This document shows, one piece after another, positions 1 through 11,960 of a stretch of DNA of 64,000 nt (its first letter is position 1; every line of letters begins with the position of its first letter). Under the pieces are notes generated by a model, which saw nothing but the letters and a program-made list of their open reading frames with translations, did not search any database and was not told the DNA's origin. Origin of the DNA: Uranotaenia lowii (taxonomy: Eukaryota; Arthropoda; Insecta; Diptera; Culicidae); assembly GCF_029784155.1 (NCBI RefSeq), contig NC_073693.1:157361519-157425518 (forward strand), in the 5' to 3' direction. Position numbers and translations under genes: made by a program.

Positions 1-48
1 GTATTCGGCGCCGAATATTCGGCCGACCGAATATTCGGTACATCTCTA
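1..48. repeat. Palindromic CCGAATATTCGG repeat, possible hAT-type end
   Basis: Two copies of the palindrome CCGAATATTCGG lie within the first 40 bases, followed by GTACATCTCTA. Read on the minus strand this is TAGAGATGTACCGAATATTCGG, which resembles the terminal inverted repeats of some hAT DNA transposons. Only one end is inside the window, so neither target duplication nor second terminus can be checked. The palindrome is seen; the hAT assignment is inference. Confidence 0.3.
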
Positions 49-1229
49 ATATAGAAGATATCTACTCAATTAACAGCTTTTGTAGAGACCGCAGAACATT
101 TGACTAATGCTTTAAAAATATTTCATATCTGCTTTATTTTGAAATTCCATCAAAAATTTCTTGGAATTACAAGTTTTAGTCAATCAGGAAATAAAATCAA
201 TTTCAAAAATCTTTACCAATTTTTCAAATGTTTTTTTTAGTATTTAGAAAATGATTGATGATGTTTCGTTAAAATTTACTACAGGAATTTGTGTATTATT
301 TTCGGGATTTGGTTAAAAACTACAAGTGGTTAAGAAGTATTCACAGGATTTCGGTAAACACAACGGGTTGCTTAATAAAACATTTATCTGTCACCGTGAA
401 AACTGTCAATAATGACAGATCATTTACAGCCACATCTGAAAGCTATCAGTTTTCAAAGTGAGAAAAAATGTACGGATTTACGAGCTCGATAGAACAATGA
501 CCAAACTCGACCAAAAGTCATATACTTACTTGAATGTATGCTTTGAAAGTTATGTATTGGCTGACAAAGAGAAACAACTGCACAATTCCCTCGAGTCAAC
601 TATATGTACTCATTTATGAACTTAAAAGTTGCAAAAGTGATTTATATGTACGTCGTAAGGGACTTAAGTCACAAAAAGAGTTACAAAAGTTAAGTTACAA
701 AAAGGGCATTGTGGTGCTTTGTTCCTGGCTGGTTGGCGGTCTCGTTGTATGGATGCGCCTGCAGGTATGCTACAAAAGTTCAAGTTTTAGTTTCAGATAG
801 AGCAACATCTAGGCGTGGCCTTGTTTTTTCCAATAAGTAATTTGATAAGTTGAGTGACCATTTTTCTGATGCGATTTATGTTTAATGTAGGAATGAAGCA
901 ATCGATACAGCTCACCCTAAGAGCAAACGCACCAATACGGGAGTATACGCGGCCCGGTTTTGCTCATTTCAGCGGACCGATTTTGGTATACACACTCGTT
1001 CGCGCACCGGGCGGAAGCATTTTTATTTTTAAATTGAGCATTGCACTGAGAAAACTTTTGCAGAAAATCTTAAATTAAATTTATTTCACTTTATACTGAT
1101 CGAATAAATTTTCGGAGTCGATTATAGTTTTTTCACTTAAATTTCGATTATAATCATTAACAATTATTATAATGCACGGTGATTGTTGGCGGTTATTCGA
1201 CGGGTTAGCTGCTATCCGTTACGTTACAT
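49..1229. other. AT-rich intergenic DNA, no gene recognised
   Basis: This stretch contains only short open frames with no recognisable domain. A more GC-rich patch at about 890-1020 precedes the broken MINDY-3-like copy. I see no RNA gene, splice-bounded exon or complete transposon terminus. Confidence 0.5.
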
Positions 1230-1707
1230 GCCATACAGCAGCAACAGGGCCAAGCAGCGACAAGCCTCCAGCAACCGGTTCCGATGGCGGATGCAGCAAG
1301 AACTTCTGTGCAGTAGCAGCCGGAATCTTACGAGAGTCAGCGGAACTTGCGCGAAATATGCCAGCTGCTGTGGAGTTCCACCATCAAGCAGGAGGTTTTC
1401 CGCCGCGGGTCCCAAGACTTTGGCTTCAGTGAGTCGGAAACGTTTGCCCTGGTGCAGCGAGGAGGAGTGTATGCGCCATTGCCCCGGTTCAAACCTATCT
1501 GCTAAAGATACCGCTCATGATCCCGGCCACAGTTTCAGCGACTTGATGACCGATTAGTGCAAAACGTTACTCATACGGTCTCTGTCATATTCATATAAAG
1601 TGTGGAACGATTAAATATCGGATTGTGAATCTTCGCCACCGGCCCAGGTTAGAATATTCGAACGGTATCTAGTTTCTGGAAGAAGAACCATTTCGAGTTA
1701 AAGTACA
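1230..1707 (+). pseudogene. Broken MINDY-3/FAM188A-like deubiquitinase gene fragment
   Basis: MINDY-3 proteins are cysteine deubiquitinases that trim K48-linked ubiquitin chains. In one frame from 1347 the DNA reads LREICQLLWSSTIKQEVFRR, then SQDFGFSESETFALVQR to about 1460. This resembles the N-terminal part of the family (LVWG..., FSESE..ALEQFEGGPCAVIAPVQAFLLK). A shifted frame then reads IAPVQTYLLKIPL at 1478-1513, the segment that follows the catalytic Cys. The frame is broken around that Cys, although a TGT remains at 1468-1470, and a TAG interrupts the Gln-rich N-terminal stretch near 1314. Further shifts follow: HDPGHSFSDL at about 1515, and a third frame with IKYRIVNLR near 1608-1635. 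An AATAAA lies near 1727. No intron is obvious, so it could be a processed or transposon-captured copy. Family assignment is from remembered motifs, so moderate confidence. Confidence 0.55.
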
Positions 1708-2516
1708 TTTTAACATGTAATCAACAATAAAAATAAACATTCATATCATTTTTTTTGTTTATTTATACATACGATAATACGCCATTTTTATTCTAAAATT
1801 TTCAAATAAAGATTTGTCATAGGTTTTTAAAACACCCGATATTTTTGTCGATATTGCGAACACTTTGCTGGAGATTTTTTTTTTGAGTTAAACTTTGTTT
1901 TTTAATGCTGCCGCTGGTGGTACTATCAGTTACGGCTAACGCCTGTGGTCGCAATCGTGACTGAGGAACCGGGCGAGTGATGATGTTTTCTTCAACCAGA
2001 GTTTGGTCTACTGCTGGTCAATTGCAAGTTCTGCACTATTCAAAATTATGCTAATTCCGACGACCCACTCGGCTGTAAAGAACAAACCCTTCTGTCACCG
2101 ATACTGGCGGGCCAAGGGCCTATATTTTCACCTCCTTTCGACCCAGCACAGAATACTTCATCACCCCGCGAGCAAAATTCCGTCCGCACATTAGACCGAA
2201 TCAAAAGAAGAGCCACAATTGCTTAACTAATTAACAATTGTTTACCAAAATTACCAAATTTCAATGAATGTCAACAAAGATTTTTTTTTCAGTGCATGTT
2301 TGCTCTCGCCCCTTTCTAGTGAGCAAATTTGGTGATTTTGTCGGTCCCGACGGCAACGGCCCTATTTTTCTCACCCTCATACTAACCCCCGGTGCGGTAT
2401 GAGGATGATTAAAGGCGTGAGCATTTTCACTATACTCGCGATTGCTGCGGATGCCCTAACGATTGCTGTGGTGAATAATATACCGTTGGATAGGTGAAGG
2501 CTTCAACAAATACATA
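1708..2516. other. Unassigned DNA with a GC-richer segment at 1900-2210
   Basis: Between the MINDY-3-like fragment and the MITE there is AT-rich sequence with a more GC-rich stretch at about 1900-2210. The latter has short open frames in two phases but no motif I recognise. A second GC-rich block at 2290-2480 includes GTGAGCAAATTTGG and GGTGCGGTATGAGG. It may be the remnant of the element that carried the gene fragment, but I could not align it convincingly to the block at 890-1060. Confidence 0.35.
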
Positions 2517-3481
2517 CCGTCAAACGGGGCATCATGCAACAGCGGGGTTGAATGCAACATTTATATATCACCACACAGATTCAATTTTTAATTGATTGTG
2601 ATGAGATAAATTTATCTTTTAATGACTACAAAATGATGATGACATAGTTTCTTGAATCCTTAGATAGTTTTTTTAAGTTTTTGATTTTCATATGAAATTT
2701 GAAAAATCGAACAATGAATGTACAATTTTTAACATTTTTCGATGCCGTAAATAACTTTACCCAGTATGACGGATTGGCTTGATAATATCACCTACAAACT
2801 TTATACTGGTTTCTTCATCCTATACCAACATTGATCATGTGGAAATATTTTTCGAACAATCACTCAATTTTTTTAAATAAATATTTTTATAATTCAGTTA
2901 CCCGTCTGGGGTAAAATGCAACAAAATGCAAATCGGAACAAATTCTCATAAATCGCGTTTCCATATGCTGGGATATAATTCTTTTGCATTATACTTTAGT
3001 AAACATTAAAATTTCATCCATTCCTAGATTTATTTTTATGATTTGAGCTAATAGAATATTTTGTAGTATTTTTTACCCCTAAATGTATGCAGAAGATTAA
3101 CACTTTTTTCTTAAAAACATTTTTATCAGAAAAAAACTAAAAATTTAATTCGAACAAAACCAAAATTTACTGCAATCGGTGCTTTATGCGTTATGACATC
3201 ACAAATGTATCAAAAACTATAAATTTTTAATCGTTTTCATTTGATTTTTCATAAATTACAGAGTTTGTTGCAACTTACCCCATTTTCTTAGTAGGGTGAA
3301 AATCGCATGTTTTTGTAAATTTAAAAATAACTGGTGAAACCAATAATTTTTCTGACTACGTCAGTTTGGTGGCCCATCTACCTTAAAACTTTTGATGTAC
3401 AAGAGGTATGATTATCTGTAAGCATTAAGATTTTAGAAGCCATTGAAGTTGAAAATTGTTGCATGTTGCCCCAGTTGACGG
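2517..3481. mobile_element. TA-flanked MITE (965 bp), CCGTCAA...TTGACGG ends
   Basis: The left end reads CCGTCAAACGGGGCATCATG, and the reverse complement of the right end reads CCGTCAACTGGGGCAACATG; both continue into CAAC. The termini therefore match at all but a few of about 25 positions. A TA dinucleotide flanks each side (2515-2516 and 3482-3483), the target duplication expected of Tc1/mariner-like or mTA-type MITEs. There is no transposase frame. GGGGTAAAATGCAAC recurs inside at 2908-2922, and its inverted form GTTGCAACTTACCCC lies near 3267-3281. These repeats may be transposase-binding sites, which is inference. Confidence 0.85.
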
Positions 3482-3611
3482 TATCTTGAAATCAGCTGTT
3501 AGTTTTTGTTGTATTTTGATTATGATAACTTTGAGCGGAACGCTGTTTGGTTCAAAAATGAAAATTTTAAAATATTTATTCAGAGTTAATCAAGCATTGT
3601 TTGCTAAAATA

Positions 3612-4990
3612 TTTATTCATTTATTTATTTATTTGTAGTTTAATAATCTGACATTAATGTCTCCATGACAGCAATTGAAAATAATTTAAACAATTCAAAA
3701 AATCAGACTATTCACCAATGAGATAAGTTCTCGTAATCTTACAGATTTTCTTATTCTTGATTTATATACAGCAGTGGACTTGTCAAAATCATAATCTTCA
3801 TAAAACCAATTAAAGATTCTGCACATCATTCGAAGCGGTTCGCATTGACGTTCGTTGGAAATCAAAACGGATGAACTCTCGGCCTTTTAATATCCGTGGA
3901 CTGACGTTGATGTTTATTCGTTGGAGGAATGCGGGACAATCGGCCTTGCAATCCAGAATTTTCTTCACAAATACGGCTCGTGCTATTATGGCGTTCCTGA
4001 AGGGTTTCCATGCCAAGCAATTGGCATCTCTGATGATACTCAGGGAGATCGTACGGGTTATTCCATGGCAGAAATCTTAAAGCGTATTTAATAAATCTGC
4101 GTTGGACGGCTTCGATTCTATTAGACCTAAACTTGGAATTTGGACTCCAAACGACAGAGGCCGTTTCCAGAATAGAACGGACTAACGAACAGTAGAGGGA
4201 TCGAAAACAGTAGGGGTCACGAAATTGCTTAGAAATTCTTGTGATGAAGCCGAGGTTTCTATTGGCTTTCGCAATGATGGTCGAATAATGTTCACGACAT
4301 ATTAGTTTTTCGTCCAGAATGATTCTAAATCCTTGAAAGACGTGCAGCTTTCAATGGGTGACCCAGATATGTTGTACGGCCAACTGATGGTATAAGCCTT
4401 GCGGCTGAAAGAATTGATAGCACATTTTGGAATACTGGTAGCTAGGCATTTCATGTAACACCAATTGCTGAATTTGTTAATATAACGTAGTCAGTCCCGA
4501 CAGTCGGTGCTCGTTTTTATCTTGCTATATATTTTGAGATCATCAGCATATGCCAGCCGACACTCTTCGGGGAGTGATAACAGGAGATCGTTGAGGAAAA
4601 TAGAGAAAAGAAGCGGACCAAGGTTGCTTCCCTGTGGGACACCTGAGTTGTTTTGGAATTCCTTAGATTCATGAGACCCAATTTTCACTGATACTCTTCT
4701 GCCGGTTATGTATGATTCCATCCACTTTACTATAACGTCTACTACACCTAATTTGGCTAGCTAAGCTAGCAAAATCTTGTGGACGACGCGGTCGAAAGCT
4801 GCTTTCAAATCGGTGTAAATGGTATCGATTTGATAACCTCTTTCGATGCATTTTAGAGAAAAAGATATAAAGTGCGTTAGAATTTTGCTAATAGGGGAAA
4901 AACCCATGCTGGTCAACTGATATGTAAGTCTTTGCTTTGTACATTAAGTCCTTCAAAATTTCAAGGAGTTTTGATGTTTGCTGGGAAATT
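3612..4990 (-). pseudogene. 5'-truncated LINE remnant (Jockey/CR1-group reverse transcriptase)
   Basis: On the minus strand, frames carry in order: DQHGF near 4900 (usually DQHGF.P.RS), a motif A-like FESSFRPRR/TDLKAAFDRVVHK region at 4790-4830, GVPQGSNLGPLLFSIFLNDL at about 4575-4634, and AYADDLKIY at about 4515-4545. Downstream, in shifted frames, is the post-RT region (RNRIEAVQRRFIKYALRFLPW-like text near 4050-4130). The catalytic YADD is intact but frameshifts and stops abound. The 3' end is an AAATAAATAAATAAAT-type tail, seen on top as TTTATTTATTTATTTG at 3617-3640. The 5' end is lost near 4990, so endonuclease and ORF1 are absent. It is a typical dead-on-arrival copy. Clade placement is tentative. 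Confidence 0.85.
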
Positions 4991-7900
4991 GTATTTTTTC
5001 TTAAATTTTCAACTTTCTGGATTTTTTTGGAATTGCATTTGGATAATTAAATAATATGGTTCTTGCTTGGTTATTGAACTCTTTTAGGTATAATATATCA
5101 CGAATTGAATATTTTAGACGGAGGCAAGAAAATAAGCAAATAAAAAATGATAAATGTAGAAAAGGAGAGTATGAAGTCCTATGGTAGCACCGGTGATCTA
5201 CAAATTTGCACAGCTCGCATTTGAACTGGGGGCTTTGGATCAACACCATTTTCTCATCGAATGTGTAGATATGAGTAAAGAAACATTGCACAAAATTTAA
5301 GAAAATCGATTCACTAGGTTTTTCTGGGCAGATCAAAAGCAGCACGAATGTCAGATTTTTGTTTCGAATTTGAATCAAGTCGTCATTTATTGTTCAATAA
5401 CTTGCCATTTTTTTATAATTTTCCTCAAATAAAAATACTGACGTCCAGAAAGTGGCCTATGCAAGCAAAACCAAATGATGCTTAGCTTAGATTTCAACTA
5501 AAACATATACATTTTTGAATAAGTAAAGTGGGAAAAAACGTACTTTTCTTCTTGTGAAGCTTTTTATAAATACTCATCAAAATGATTCCGTAAAAAAATT
5601 CACTTGAAGATAGTTATTTTATCTTCTAAAATGACCACATGTCTCGAAATATTTATAAAAGTTCGTGATTTGATCGAAAAAAACGGATTGTTTTGTTTTT
5701 CTGGCGCAAAGTGTTATGGCGGCCATTGTTCAAGGCAAAAATGAAAAATTCATAAATTTCAATTATTTGTCTTTCGAGAGTTGGGTGTACCAATGAAGTT
5801 TTTAACCAAATAGGATCATTTTAGTTTGTGATCAATGAGGTGATTAAATTCCATGTTTTTGTTGAAAATTATTTCTTATTTTTCATTTGCACCCTATGTG
5901 TTGTTATCTTCCTAATGGAGCATATATGAATATGATCCACCTCAAATCACAAACTTTTCGAATGGAACATTAAAATAGCCTAAATGCTCTAGAACTTTAG
6001 TTGTAAATGAATACTTCTATTCTAAAACGTGGAAAACCTCGTGGGAAGGAAAATGATGAAAAAAAACCTCTCACAACATTTCAAAAAATTTCTTCCGCAC
6101 GGATAAACTTTTTTCTGAAGTGGTACAATCTGGAGTTAAGATAATGGAGAACTAGTAAAGAGAATAAAGTTAGGAAAATAGATGGCATGTTGTTCCAATG
6201 TAATATTGCAGCCTTTAAATCAATGTTTTGTATTTTTGAATTGTAAAGTAATGTATTTTTTTTTGTACACATCCAAGATGATCTAACCAGGGCAATTTTT
6301 ATTTATCTAAAAACCTGGAATTTGATCCAATATTTTCAATCCAAAATCTGAGAAATATTTGATCGAATAGGTACAAAACCCATTTGAAATGTTTTTTTTT
6401 TTTCTAGAAACACATCAGCAGATTTTTATTAATATTTTGGGGACCCGAAGAATCGCCTATGAGTGTTATGACGAAACTTGCTCACAAAATTTCATATCTA
6501 CAAAATTCCTTTTCAAATATCCGGACATTTCCCGAGAGAACCGGGCAATTCCGAATAAATCACAGGGCAATATAGCAAGCTTAGTTCAGCCTCCTTTTTA
6601 TACTAAAGTTTCGAAAATGTAAATTTTATTTTGAGCAAATTCATCATTCTGGACATTGTTTTACTAAAACGACGAAAGTGTTTTCTTTTGCTCAGTCAAC
6701 ATAAACAGGATGGCTTATTTCTACTTATAATGCAATCTAGGATCATCGATTCTACTGTGATGATTAACGATTCTATTTTATTGTTTATTCAATGCAACCG
6801 CAAAATCCAAGAAAATTATATGCCTTGTAGAGAATCGATAGCTGACAAAAAATTTATCTCTTTCCAGCTATGGATCATTCTGCTCTGGTTGTAACAACTC
6901 TAGAATAATTCAGCATCCAGCCGGCGCCACTCTATTGCTGCACTTCCCTACAATTTGTGAGATTTAGGAGGACCAAGCATTCGTTTCTGCCCCTTTCTGG
7001 CAAGCGAAGGAAATGGCAATTTCAAACGTATTCTACCTCTAAAAAACTGCCGAGAAACCACGATGCGGTGATTTCGTCGTGGTCAGTCTACAAACGCAGG
7101 ACTGTTTTTTTTCTGTTTCTAGTCAATGTCGAATGGTTGGATCCAAAGATCTGGGAAGTATGGGTGATCGGTATAGTTCGAAAAATAGAACAATACAAGA
7201 CGCAATATCTTGTGTGACTTTTTAGAAAAAAATATTATCAATATTTTTTTTTCAAAACATGCTTTTGAATAGTTTCGAAATTAATAATTTACTAATCTCA
7301 TCTGTGAAAACTGAATTTTTCGAGAACGTTCTCCACAAAAAGCGCTCTGCTAACTCTGGTTCAAATTGACTGTAACGCACTCGAGAAGAAAACAGAACTC
7401 TACGGAACCACAACTTTGATGAGATATGGTAATGCTCTATTGCACTTTTCTTCTTGAGTTCCCGGTCCGGTTCAGGTTTTCTCGAGATAATATTTTTCTG
7501 GTTTGGTTTTTATTTCTCTCTCTCTTGTGCTGTTCGTGCGTTCCCTGGTTCGTATGCAAAGTCGAGACGAGCAATTGTTTAGAGTTCTAAATCAAAATCT
7601 GTCAATCAGTGTCATAGTTAGAAAAAACGACAATGAAGAATGGCGACCAGCAAGTCGAGGATCCACATTGAGGATGCGTCTATCCGTGGCTATCCAATCA
7701 AAATGGTATCGCGACCACCAAGGAGGTCTTCTGAATGGTGCTCTTAGGTGTTCTTTTTGAATGATAAACAAAACACTCCGAAGATCTAACATTTGACTTT
7801 CGACGGCGCCTCGTTCGCTGAGCTGTTTGAACGTGTAAGAATCCCCTGATGCGCATCAAAATAGCACATGATGGAAGACAGGAAGTGGTAGAATTACACC

Positions 7901-8597
7901 TCAAACTCTACAGAAAGACAGACACCAAACAGTGCTAATCTGAACTCTAATGGAGGTATTATAAAAATGGTGATCATACTCAATGGAATAATTTGTGTGA
8001 ATAATCGCTCTCACGAACAAATGTGGTGTACTTTAAAGCATGTTCAACAAGTCATCGGTATTAGGGGTAATTTTAATCATGTTCCAGCCACATGGTTTAA
8101 GCTCTTGTAGTACACATTCAGGTTCGAGAAGAACATGAATGGATCAACGAGCCGTAAAATGCGGACTGTAGGGTAGAAATAACACCAATAAAATTTCCTT
8201 CTGCTCTATTATCTGCACGGATATTGAGTATTGTTGGATAGTTGAATGAAGCACTTCTTCTAAACTATTACATGAAAATAAATTAGTTTTTTTCTTGCGA
8301 GTTGCAGAACTCATTTTCATGAGTTAATCAACTAACTTCCAAAACAAAACAATGATTCTTAAAACAAATCGAAATGAAGAAACTCTCATCTAAGACCTAA
8401 AGCAACCATTGAATTGAACACATTTGAAACTAAGAGTCTCAATGGCTAAAATATTACAAACATAAATCAGTGAAAATTTAAAATAAGCTTAAACTTTTTG
8501 ATAAGATCTTTTAATCAAATTTAGGTGAAAAATCAAATTTCGATTCAATTTTTTTTATATCACAAAATGAATTTGAATTGAGAAATTCAAATAAGAA
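4991..8597. other. AT-rich intergenic DNA, no gene recognised
   Basis: About 3.6 kb without a supported gene. Open frames of 60-125 codons occur on both strands but lack recognisable domains and have low-complexity, AT-driven composition. The stretch at 7500-7900 is GC-richer with a CT-rich run (TCTCTCTCTCTT near 7515). It has overlapping frames of 85 and 66 codons on opposite strands, neither recognised. Confidence 0.5.
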
Positions 8598-11500
8598 ATG
8601 ACGAAAATGACAAAAATGACAAAAATGACAAAAATGACAAAAATGACAAAAATGACAAAAATGACAAAAATGACAAAAATGACAAAAATGACAAAAATGA
8701 CAAAAATGACAAAAATGACAAAAATGACAAAAATGACAAAAATGACAAAAATGACAAAAATGACAAAAAATGACAAAAATGACAAAAATGACAAAAATGA
8801 CAAAAATGACAAAAATGACAAAAATGACAAAAAATGACAAAAATGACAAAAAGGACAAAAATGACAAAAATGACAAAAATGACAAAAATGACAAAAATGA
8901 CAAAAATGACAAAAATGACAAAAATGACAAAATGACAAAAATGACAAAAATGACAAAAATGACAAAAATGACAAAAATGACAAAAATGACAAAAATGACA
9001 AAAATGACAAAAATGACAAAAATGACAAAAATGACAAAAATGACAAAAATGACAAAAATGACAAAAATGACAAAAATGACAAAAATGACAAAAATGCCAA
9101 AAATGCCAAAAATGACAAAAATGACAAAAATGACAAAATGACAAAAATGACAAAAATGACAAAAATGACAAAAATGACAAAAATGACAAAAATGACAAAA
9201 ATGACAAAAATGACAAAAATGACAAAAATGACAAAAATGACAAAAATGACAAAAATGACAGAAATGACAGAAATGACAAAATGACAAAAATGACAAAAAT
9301 GACAAAAATGACAAAAATGACAAAAATGACAAAAAATGACAAAAATGACAAAAATGACAAAATGACAAAAATGACAAAAATGACAAAAATGACAAAAATG
9401 ACAAAAATGACAAAAATGACAAAAATGACAAAAATGACAAAAATGACAAAAATGACAAAAATGACAAAAATGACAAAAATGACAAAAATGACAAAAATGA
9501 CAAAAATGACAAAAATGACAAAAATGACAAAAATGACAAAAATGACAAAAATGACAAAAATGACAAAAATGACAAAAATGACAAAAATGACAAAAATGAC
9601 AAAAATGACAAAAATGACAAAAATGACAAAAATGACAAAAATGACAAAAATGACAAAAATGACAAAAATGACAAAAATGACAAAAAATGACAAAAATGAC
9701 AAAAATGACAAAAATGACAAAAATGACAAAAATGACAAAAATGACAAAAATGACAAAAATGACAAAAATGACAAAATGACAAAAATGACAAAAATGACAA
9801 AAATGACAAAAATGACAAAAATGACAAAAATGACAAAAATGACAAAAATGACAAAAATGACAAAATGACAAAAATGACAAAAATGACAAAAATGACAAAA
9901 TGACAAAAATGACAAAAATGACAAAAATGACAAAAATGACAAAAATGACAAAAATGACAAAAATGACAAAAATGACAAAAATGACAAAAATGACAAAATG
10001 ACAAAAATGACAAAAATGACAAAAATGACAAAAATGACAAAAATGACAAAAATGACAAAATGACAAAAATGACAAAAATGACAAAAATGACAAAAATGAC
10101 AAAAATGACAAAAATGACAAAAATGACAAAAATGACAAAAATGACAAAAATGACAAAAATGACAAAAATGACAAAAATGACAAAAATGACAAAAAATGAC
10201 AAAAATGACAAAAATGACAAAAATGACAAAAATGACAAAAATGACAAAAATGACAAAAATGACAAAAATGACAAAAATGACAAAAATGACAAAAATGACA
10301 AAAATGACAAAAATGACAAATATGACAAAAATGACAAAAATGACAAAAATGACAAAATGACAAAAATGACAAAAATGACAAAAATGACAAAAATGACAAA
10401 AATGACAAAAATGACAAAAATGACAAAAAATGACAAAAATGACAAAATGACAAAAATGACAAAAATGACAAAAATGACAAAAATGACAAAAATGACAAAA
10501 ATGACAAAAATGACAAAAATGACAAAAATGACAAAAAATGACAAAAATGACAAAAATGACAAAATGACAAAAATGACAAAAATGACAAAAATGACAAAAA
10601 TGACAAAAATGACAAAAATGACAAAAATGACAAAAATGACAAAAATGACAAAAATGACAAAAATGACAAAAATGACAAAATGACAAAAATGACAAAAATG
10701 ACAAAAATGACAAAATGACAAAAATGAAAAAAATGACAAAAAATGACAAAAATGACAAAAATGACAAAAATGACAAAAATGACAAAAATGACAAAAATGC
10801 CAAAAATGACAAAAATGACAAAAATGACAAAAATGACAAAAATGACAAAAATGACAAAAATGACAAAAATGACAAAAATGACAAAAATGACAAAAATGAC
10901 AAAAATGACAAAAATGACAAAAATGACAAAAATTACAAAAATGACAAAAATGACAAAAATGACAAAAATTACAAAAATGACAAAAATGACAAAAATGACA
11001 GAAATGACAAAAATTACAAAAATTATAAAAATTACAAAAATTACAGAAATTACAAAAATTACAAAAATTACAAAAATTACAAAAATTACAAAAATTACAA
11101 AAATTACAAAAATTACAAAAATTACAAAAATTACAAAAATTACAAAAATTACAAAAATTACAAAAATTACAAAAATTACAAAAATTACAAAAATTACAAA
11201 AATGACAAAAAATACAAAAATTACAAAAATTACAAAAATTACAAAAATTACAAAAATTACAAAAATTACAAAAATTACAAAAATTACAAAAATGACAAAA
11301 ATGACAAAAATTACAAAAATGACAAAAATGACAAAAATGACAGAAATGACAAAAATTACAAAAATTACAAAAATTACAAAAATTACAAAAATTACAAAAA
11401 TTACAAAAATTACAAAAATTACAAAAATTACAAAAATTACAAAAATTACAAAAATTACAAAAATTACAAAAATTACAAAAATTACAAAAATTACAAAAAT

Positions 11501-11861
11501 TACAAAAATTACAAAAATTACAAAAATTACAAAAATTACAAAAATTACAAAAATTACAAAAATTACAAAAATTACAAAAATTACAAAAATTACAAAAATG
11601 ACAAAAAATACAAAAATTACAAAAATTACAAAAATTACAAAAATTACAAAAATTACAAAAATTACAAAAATTACAAAAATTACAAAAATTACAAAAATTA
11701 CAAAAATGACAAAAATGACAAAAATGACAAACAAAAATGACAAAAATGACAAAAATTACAAAAATTACAAAAATTACAAAAATGACAAAAATTACAAAAA
11801 TTACAAAAATTACAAAAATTACAAAAATTACAAAAATTACATAAATTACAAAAATGACAAA
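8598..11861 (+). repeat. Satellite array 1: 9-bp TGACAAAAA, switching to TTACAAAAA
   Basis: About 360 tandem copies of TGACAAAAA span some 3.26 kb. From 8598 to about 10925 the unit is TGACAAAAA, with roughly twenty 8-bp (TGACAAAA) and 10-bp (TGACAAAAAA) units that shift the phase, and rare CAG or GCC variants. From about 10930 the unit becomes mainly TTACAAAAA, with small islands of TGAC. On the top strand two frames are open (MTK and NDK) and one has stops; all three bottom frames (LSF, CHF, VIF) are open. This explains apparent frames of up to 1141 codons that are not genes. The right boundary abuts a SINE fragment at 11862. Confidence 0.98.
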
Positions 11862-11960
11862 ACTGGATAAATTTTTCAAGAATTGTCCGCCGACAACAAC
11901 GTTGCTAAAAGTCGCGAATGCCATAAAGATTATCAAACGTCTTTAATCGGAAAATATACG
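11862..11960 (+). mobile_element. Truncated SINE 3' portion at the edge of array 1
   Basis: The sequence after the array includes GATAAATTTTTCAAGAATTG and then AAAAGTCGCGAATGCCATAA. This matches, with substitutions, the body of the SINE at 59778-59969 read on its own sense strand (GATAAGTTTTTCAATAACAA, then AAAGTCGCGAATGCCATAAA). The tRNA-like head is missing and the satellite takes its place. The homology is visible between the two places in this window. Confidence 0.8.

Noticed and set aside
890..2480. Inverted terminal repeats bracketing the MINDY-3-like fragment
   Set aside because: GC-rich blocks at 890-1060 and 2290-2480 share only short words (CGCACCGGG, TGCACTGA.AAAA); I could not align them well enough to claim an element.
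5001..5378. 125-codon minus-strand frame
   Set aside because: AT-rich composition, no domain, no start context, and next to a LINE 5' truncation to which it cannot be linked.
8598..11861. CRISPR-like or telomeric repeat
   Set aside because: There are no spacers, and the unit is not TTAGG-like; it is a contiguous satellite in a eukaryotic context.
8511..11936. Apparent 1141-, 1065- and 780-codon proteins on the minus strand (FVI, FCH, FLS repeats) and plus-strand MTK/NDK frames in array 1
   Set aside because: A 9-base unit without stops in five of six frames gives long open frames by arithmetic. All three minus frames are open at once, indels merely switch frame, and there is no independent start, splice or domain signal.
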